In this document: one piece after another, positions 59,189-64,000 of the stretch
How positions within the stretch are numbered: the first letter of the stretch is position 1
How the letters are laid out: each line of letters begins with the position of its first letter
Source of the DNA: Staphylococcus sp. 17KM0847
GTDB taxonomy: Bacteria; Bacillota; Bacilli; Staphylococcales; Staphylococcaceae
Length of the DNA: 64,000 nt
Direction of reading: 5' to 3'
Assembly: GCF_013463155.1 (NCBI RefSeq)
Contig: NZ_CP040781.1
Span: forward strand, 1,922,001 to 1,986,000
Program-made: the position numbers and the translations under genes
Notes under the pieces: generated by a model
The model's database searches: none
What the model saw: the letters and a program-made list of their open reading frames with translations, nothing else
Told to the model about the DNA's origin: nothing

Positions 59189-59908
59189 TTATTCTGAAAG
59201 TGGTGATTTATTCGGTGTTCCCGGTTTTCTCGGGTATTTTTTAGGTGTCTGACTTCTCTTTTCAATTTCAATAATCTGACGTTCCCCGGCTCCTTCAGGT
59301 AACTCAAAGGAGAAGACTTTCTCAACACGTCCACCTAACAAACCAATCGCAAAACGTGCATCGTCTAACTCTTCTTGTCCCTTTGATGACTTTAATGCAA
59401 GGAAAAGACCATGCTTCTTAACAAGGGGGAGGCACAATTCACTCAACACAGATAATCTTGCCACAGCTCTTGCTGTAACAATATCAAAAGACGCTCGGTA
59501 GTCTAAATTTTTGCCAAATGTTTCGGCTCTATCATGGACAAAATGAACACCTTCTAGCTCTAACGCGTTGGCCAATTGATTTAAAAACTGAATACGCTTA
59601 TTGAGTGAATCCACAATGGTTACATGTAATTCAGGAAAAACAATCTTCAAAGGAATACTTGGAAACCCTGCACCCGCTCCTACATCACATAGCTTTAAAT
59701 GTTGACTTAAATCACAATAAAAACTCAGTGTAATAGAATCATAAAAATGCTTTAAATAAACTTCATGCTTTTCTGTAATACTCGTGAGATTTATCTTATC
59801 GTTCCACGTAACAAGCATATCATAATACGTTTCAAATTGTTGTTTTTGCTTATCTGACAATTCAATTCCATGATGACTCAGCTGATTGGCTAACCATTCT
59901 ACACTCAT
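59189..59908 (-). CDS. rsmG: 16S rRNA (guanine-527-N7)-methyltransferase RsmG
   Basis: A 239-residue SAM-dependent methyltransferase (GidB). The SAM motif is [19 protein letters not shown] near residue 70, and [21 protein letters not shown] follows. It methylates G527 of 16S rRNA; loss often gives low-level streptomycin resistance. A basic C-terminal tail ([11 protein letters not shown]) is typical of staphylococci. It starts directly after the mnmG stop. Confidence 0.95.
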   Translation of the reverse strand: MSVEWLANQLSHHGIELSDKQKQQFETYYDMLVTWNDKINLTSITEKHEVYLKHFYDSITLSFYCDLSQHLKLCDVGAGAGFPSIPLKIVFPELHVTIVDSLNKRIQFLNQLANALELEGVHFVHDRAETFGKNLDYRASFDIVTARAVARLSVLSELCLPLVKKHGLFLALKSSKGQEELDDARFAIGLLGGRVEKVFSFELPEGAGERQIIEIEKRSQTPKKYPRKPGTPNKSPLSE

Positions 59909-61783
59909 TTATTTCACCCTTTGTATCTTTCCTTGTTCTAAATACACTAATAAAATAGAAATGTCAGCAGGATTCACACCTGAAATACGTGAGGCTTGAG
60001 CAATATTTAATGGTTTAACTTCTGCTAATTTCTCACGTGCTTCTGATGCCAAACTGTCAATTTTCGTATAATCAAGATCTTCTGGAATTTTCTTTTGCTC
60101 CATTCGCTTCACTTTATCCACTTGTTGTAATGATTTATTAATATAGCCTTCATACTTCGTTTGAATTTCAATTTGCTCTTCAACATCTGTCGGCAATTGA
60201 TGTGTTTCTTCTAATATCTCAATTATCGTATTATAATCCATTTCTGGACGACGCAATAATTCGTGAGCTAAAATACCATCTTTTAAACGTGAACCCCCTT
60301 CACGCTCAATAATTTGTTGAACACGCTCAGTTGGTTTAATACGAATTTTAGATAAACGCTCTAACTCAAGTTTAATTTGTTGGCGTTTCTCATTAAAGCG
60401 CGCATAACGTTCCTCTGAGATTAACCCCAATTCATACCCAATATCTGTTAAACGTAAATCTGCATTATCGTGACGTAATAATAAACGATATTCTGCACGT
60501 GATGTTAACAAGCGATAAGGTTCATTAGTTCCTTTTGTAACAAGATCATCAATCAGTACACCGATATAAGCATCCGAACGACTTAAAATCTTTTCTTCTT
60601 TTCCAAGTACACGTCCTGCTGCATTAATACCAGCCATCAAACCTTGACCTGCTGCTTCTTCATAACCTGATGTACCATTAATTTGACCCGCTGTATAAAG
60701 ATTTTTAATTTTTTTGGTTTCCAATGTTGGCCATAGTTGTGTTGGCACTAAGGCATCATATTCAATCGCATACCCTGCACGCATCATATCTGCTTTTTCC
60801 AAACCTGGAATTGTTGCTAACATTTGACGTTGTACCGCTTCTGGTAAACTTGTTGATAAGCCTTGCACATAGACTTCGTTTGTATGACGTCCTTCTGGTT
60901 CTAAGAAAAGCTGATGTCTAGGCTTGTCATTAAAGCGTACAAATTTATCTTCAATAGATGGACAATAACGTGGACCTGTTCCTTTAATCATACCTGAATA
61001 CATAGCAGACAAATGTAAATTATCATCAATAACTTTATGTGTTTCACCATTGGTATATGTGAGCCAGCATGGGAGTTGATCGAGTATGTACTCTGTTGTT
61101 TCATAACTAAAAGCACGGCCAACGTCATCACCCGGCTGTATTTCTGTTTTGCTATAATCAATTGTTTTAGCATTAACACGAGGCGGTGTGCCTGTTTTAA
61201 AACGAACGACTTCAAAACCAATCTCACGCAAATGATCTGCAAGTGTAATAGATGGGAGTTGATGGTTAGGACCACTTGAATATTTCAAGTTTCCTAAAAT
61301 AATTTCACCACGTAAAAATGTTCCAGTCGTTAAGATAACAGCTTGAGCATGATATTCTGTTCCCACATTTGTGCGTACACCTTTCACTTCACCGTCTTCA
61401 ATAATCAGTGAATCTACCATGCCTTGCATCACTTCTAAATTATCCTTATCCTCTAGCACACGTTTCATCTCTTGTTGATATAATACTTTATCCGCTTGAG
61501 CACGTAATGCACGGACAGCGGGTCCTTTACCTGTATTCAACATACGCATTTGAATATGTGTTTTATCAATCGCCTTTGCCATTTGACCGCCTAGTGCATC
61601 AATTTCACGTACAACGATACCTTTAGCGGGTCCTCCAACCGATGGATTACATGGCATAAACGCAATATTATCTAAGTTTATTGTTAACATAAGCGTGCGC
61701 GCACCACGACGTGCAGAAGCAAGACCTGCTTCAATTCCTGAATGTCCAGCACCTACAACAATGACATCATATGTTTTAAGCAT
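59909..61783 (-). CDS. mnmG: tRNA uridine 5-carboxymethylaminomethyl modification enzyme MnmG (GidA)
   Basis: A 624-residue FAD protein that modifies wobble U34 together with MnmE. FAD site [19 protein letters not shown] near residue 10; GidA signatures [10 protein letters not shown] near 48 and [13 protein letters not shown] near 205. The C-terminal helical domain ends [17 protein letters not shown]. The ATG at 61783 is chosen because GGAGG lies 8 bases upstream; the longer frame to 61798 would remove it. Confidence 0.97.
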   Translation of the reverse strand: MLKTYDVIVVGAGHSGIEAGLASARRGARTLMLTINLDNIAFMPCNPSVGGPAKGIVVREIDALGGQMAKAIDKTHIQMRMLNTGKGPAVRALRAQADKVLYQQEMKRVLEDKDNLEVMQGMVDSLIIEDGEVKGVRTNVGTEYHAQAVILTTGTFLRGEIILGNLKYSSGPNHQLPSITLADHLREIGFEVVRFKTGTPPRVNAKTIDYSKTEIQPGDDVGRAFSYETTEYILDQLPCWLTYTNGETHKVIDDNLHLSAMYSGMIKGTGPRYCPSIEDKFVRFNDKPRHQLFLEPEGRHTNEVYVQGLSTSLPEAVQRQMLATIPGLEKADMMRAGYAIEYDALVPTQLWPTLETKKIKNLYTAGQINGTSGYEEAAGQGLMAGINAAGRVLGKEEKILSRSDAYIGVLIDDLVTKGTNEPYRLLTSRAEYRLLLRHDNADLRLTDIGYELGLISEERYARFNEKRQQIKLELERLSKIRIKPTERVQQIIEREGGSRLKDGILAHELLRRPEMDYNTIIEILEETHQLPTDVEEQIEIQTKYEGYINKSLQQVDKVKRMEQKKIPEDLDYTKIDSLASEAREKLAEVKPLNIAQASRISGVNPADISILLVYLEQGKIQRVK

Positions 61784-61801
61784 TTTGTATTCCTCCACAA
61801 A

Positions 61802-63184
61802 TTATTTTCCGAGACAGAATTGACTAAAGAGCTGATCAATCAATTCTTCACTTACCGATTCACCAATAATTTCACCTAAAAGCTCCCATGTACGTGTCAA
61901 ATCAATTTGAACCATATCCATAGGTACGCCTGAATCCGCCGCATCAATCGCATCTTGAATAGCTTGTTTTGCTTGTTTAAGTAATGAAATATGACGCGAA
62001 TTAGACACATACGTCATATCTTGACTTTGTACTGAGCCACCAAAGAATAAGTCACGTATTTGTAACTCCAACTCATCAATACCTTGTTGTGTAAGCATAG
62101 ATGTTTCTATTAATGGTATATGCCCTATCATCTCTTTAACTTCTGAAACATCTAACTTTCGCTCAAGATCTGTCTTATTAATGATAACAATAACATCTTC
62201 ATCTTTAATAACTTCATAAAGTTGACGATCTTCTAAAGTCAATGCTTCATTATTATTTAATACGAACAATATTAAATCAGCTTCTTGTAACGCTTTACGT
62301 GAGCGCTCTACACCAATACGTTCCACAATATCCTCTGTTTCACGTATTCCCGCTGTATCAACTAATTTCAATGGTACACCTCGAACGTTAACATATTCTT
62401 CCAATACATCACGTGTTGTACCTGCCACCTCTGTCACAATAGCTTTATTAGACTGAATTAAGTTATTTAACATAGAAGACTTACCTACATTTGGTTTTCC
62501 TACAATGACTGTTGATAGGCCTTCTCTCATAATTTTACCTTGTGCACCGGTATCTAGTAATTTTTGAATTTCATCTTTAATAGCACGTGAACGTTCCAGT
62601 AAAAATGCTGTCGTTGCTTCTTCAACATCATCATATTCTGGATAGTCAATGTTTACCTCAACCTGTGCTAATATTTCTAAAATAGATTGGCGTTGTGCTT
62701 TAATCAGTGTACTCAAACGCCCTTCTATTTGATTCATTGCCACTTTAGACGCTCGGTCAGTCTTAGAACGAATAAAGTCCATTACAGCCTCTGCTTGAGA
62801 TAAATCAATACGACCATTTAAGAAGGCACGTTTCGTATATTCACCGGGTTCAGCAATACGCGCACCATATGTCATGGTTAGTTCAAGTACACGATTGATT
62901 GTCAAAATACCACCGTGACAATTAATCTCTACAATATCTTCACGTGTGAAAGTACGAGGTGCCCTTAATACAGAAACCATAACTTCTTCGACAACATCAT
63001 TCGTTTCTGGATCAATAATGTGACCATAGTTAATTGTATGTGTGGGAACATCGCTTAACTTTTGTTTTCCTTTATACAGCTTATCTGCAATAGCTACTGC
63101 ATCGTGTCCTGACATACGTACAATCCCAATGGCACCTTCACCCATCGGTGTCGATATACTTGTAATTGTATCTAATTGTTCCAT
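61802..63184 (-). CDS. mnmE: tRNA modification GTPase MnmE (TrmE)
   Basis: A 460-residue tetrahydrofolate-binding GTPase working with MnmG. The N-terminal domain begins [18 protein letters not shown]. The G domain (about 220-380) holds [22 protein letters not shown] and NKTDLE, and the C-terminus ends LFSQFCLGK with the conserved Cys. The ATG at 63184 has GGGAGGC 9 bases upstream. It is 18 bases upstream of mnmG. Confidence 0.97.
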   Translation of the reverse strand: MEQLDTITSISTPMGEGAIGIVRMSGHDAVAIADKLYKGKQKLSDVPTHTINYGHIIDPETNDVVEEVMVSVLRAPRTFTREDIVEINCHGGILTINRVLELTMTYGARIAEPGEYTKRAFLNGRIDLSQAEAVMDFIRSKTDRASKVAMNQIEGRLSTLIKAQRQSILEILAQVEVNIDYPEYDDVEEATTAFLLERSRAIKDEIQKLLDTGAQGKIMREGLSTVIVGKPNVGKSSMLNNLIQSNKAIVTEVAGTTRDVLEEYVNVRGVPLKLVDTAGIRETEDIVERIGVERSRKALQEADLILFVLNNNEALTLEDRQLYEVIKDEDVIVIINKTDLERKLDVSEVKEMIGHIPLIETSMLTQQGIDELELQIRDLFFGGSVQSQDMTYVSNSRHISLLKQAKQAIQDAIDAADSGVPMDMVQIDLTRTWELLGEIIGESVSEELIDQLFSQFCLGK

Positions 63185-63289
63185 GCGCACTATGCCTCCC
63201 TTTTCAGACTGGTTATTGTTATATTGTAAAATGTTTATGTTTTAATTGCGACTATACTGTTTAAAACTCAGTGAATTAAAAGATAATTT

Positions 63290-63328
63290 AGACTTCGGTT
63301 TGTCTAATGTCAGACAAACCGAAGTCTT
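63290..63328. terminator. Terminator between rnpA and mnmE
   Basis: GACTTCGGTTTGTC pairs perfectly with GACAAACCGAAGTC around an 8-base loop. Confidence 0.85.
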
Positions 63329-63332
63329 ACTT

Positions 63333-63680
63333 TTAGTATATTTTTTTATTGAAGACTTTAGCTATCTTTAAAACATGTTCCAAACTTTTTTGTATTTCTT
63401 CGGTTGTCATATCTTTCACAGGAAAACGCGCGATAACAATAATATCATATGGTAAAAAGTCTTCTTTATGCACCTTGAAACATTCTCGAATCCTTCTTTT
63501 TATACGGTTTCGCATCACAGCATTTCCTAATTTTTTAGATACACTAATACCTAATCTAAAATGTAGTTGTTTTTTATTTTCATACTTATAAACGACAAAT
63601 TGACGATTCGCGACTGATTTACTACATTTATAAATCATTTGAAAATCGGCATTCTTTTTTATACGGTATGCTTTTTCCAT
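63333..63680 (-). CDS. rnpA: Ribonuclease P protein component
   Basis: 115 residues with the RnpA pattern MEKAYRIKKNADFQMIY at the start and the RNR motif in KKLGNAVMRNRIKRRIRE near residue 57. It helps the catalytic RNA mature tRNA 5' ends. The ATG at 63680 is used; the upstream codon TTG at 63683 is less likely and there is no strong ribosome site. It follows rpmH in the standard order. Confidence 0.95.
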   Translation of the reverse strand: MEKAYRIKKNADFQMIYKCSKSVANRQFVVYKYENKKQLHFRLGISVSKKLGNAVMRNRIKRRIRECFKVHKEDFLPYDIIVIARFPVKDMTTEEIQKSLEHVLKIAKVFNKKIY

Positions 63681-63856
63681 CAAATATCACTCGTCTTCCT
63701 CATTCTGTTACTTACTACCGTTAATCCTTTGAAGCAGCACTATGAAAAAGATCTTCCTTGTTATCTATGCTTCAATCCAGCACTCTATTATTTCATTACT
63801 TACTGTATACTTGTCAGTCTCTCATATTATGTTTTATAAACACATACACTTTTGCA

Positions 63857-63888
63857 AAAAAAAGACCACTGAATAAGTCAGTGATCTT
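63857..63888 (-). terminator. Hairpin terminator at the rpmH 3' end
   Basis: On the minus strand AAGATCACTGA pairs with TCAGTGGTCTT, then TTTTTTTT. The stem begins directly after the stop codon. Reading through into rnpA is still possible. Confidence 0.8.
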
Positions 63889-64000
63889 ATGCTGATAAAA
63901 CTTTGCGGCCTTTACGACGACGACGCGCTAAAACTTTACGACCATTTTTTGTGCTCATACGTTTTCTAAAACCATGAACTTTACTATGTTTACGTTTATT
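63887..64000 (-). CDS. rpmH: 50S ribosomal protein L34, 5' end outside the window
   Basis: The last 37 residues are present ([15 protein letters not shown] to [14 protein letters not shown]), all matching L34. The first eight residues lie past 64000. rpmH borders oriC/dnaA in Firmicutes, so the origin should be just outside the right edge. Confidence 0.97.

Noticed and set aside
60988..61279. Frames of 95 and 80 codons on both strands inside mnmG
   Set aside because: Both overlap a highly conserved gene completely and have no supporting start signals.
62936..62951. CTTCACGTGTGAAAG in mnmE as a parS
   Set aside because: Only the TCACGTG core fits; too many deviations from the 16-base consensus compared with the site in metE.

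Overview
The window is from a Staphylococcus chromosome, directly beside the replication origin. Diagnostic content includes the rpmH-rnpA-mnmE-mnmG-rsmG-noc block at the right edge, a Sle1-type LysM/CHAP amidase, a YSIRK-type surface protein, the xpt-pbuX-guaB-guaA operon, nfrA/tcyP/ahpCF and a T-box controlled metICFE operon. Base composition is AT-rich. The gene set and the large repeat-rich adhesin would fit an animal-associated, coagulase-variable species, but I cannot fix the species from sequence alone. rpmH runs off the right edge, so oriC and dnaA should lie just beyond 64000 and the window is the first ~64 kb of one replichore.

Layout. 1-5540: the 5' part of a giant cell-wall surface protein with ten 300-bp tandem repeats, cut by the left edge. 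6.0-17.5 kb: sle1, the mccAB reverse transsulfuration pair, an esterase, an NSS transporter, ppdK with its regulatory kinase/phosphorylase, and small proteins. 17.5-24.7 kb: an accessory region between ordinary housekeeping genes and the 3' end of guaA. It holds a toxin-antitoxin-SecB-like chaperone operon, a membrane protein with a 52-residue partner, a decayed IS1182/IS1272-type element, an AbiF-type HEPN protein with a possible non-coding RNA, and the C-terminal stub of a tyrosine integrase next to guaA. 24.7-30 kb: the purine operon under a guanine-class riboswitch. 30-46 kb: stress, redox, sulfur-uptake and biotin genes (sigma-B type yflT, tcyP, nfrA, ahpCF, bioB, metNPQ). 46-50.6 kb: rpsR-ssb-rpsF, ychF, a DUF951 gene, mscS and parB. 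50.6-58.2 kb: the Met T-box and metI-metC-metF-metE plus a cyclase-family gene. 58.3-64 kb: noc-rsmG-mnmG-mnmE-rnpA-rpmH.

Functional themes. Sulfur amino-acid metabolism is unusually dense: cystine import (tcyP), methionine import (metNPQ and an orphan NlpA lipoprotein), methionine synthesis (metICFE) and cysteine synthesis from methionine (mccAB). Candidate CymR-like boxes precede tcyP and metN. Peroxide defence (ahpCF) has a good promoter with a PerR-like box. The chromosome-organising pair parB and noc sit on both sides of the met operon, and metE contains a near-perfect parS-like 16-mer.

The most interesting accessory element is the three-gene operon at 17.9-19.2 kb. It encodes a putative ADP-ribosyltransferase-like toxin, a small antitoxin and a SecB-like chaperone, in the same order as the E. 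coli anti-phage system CmdTAC. The neighbouring AbiF-type gene makes this a small defence cluster at a guaA-linked integration site. I saw no rRNA, tRNA or CRISPR array.
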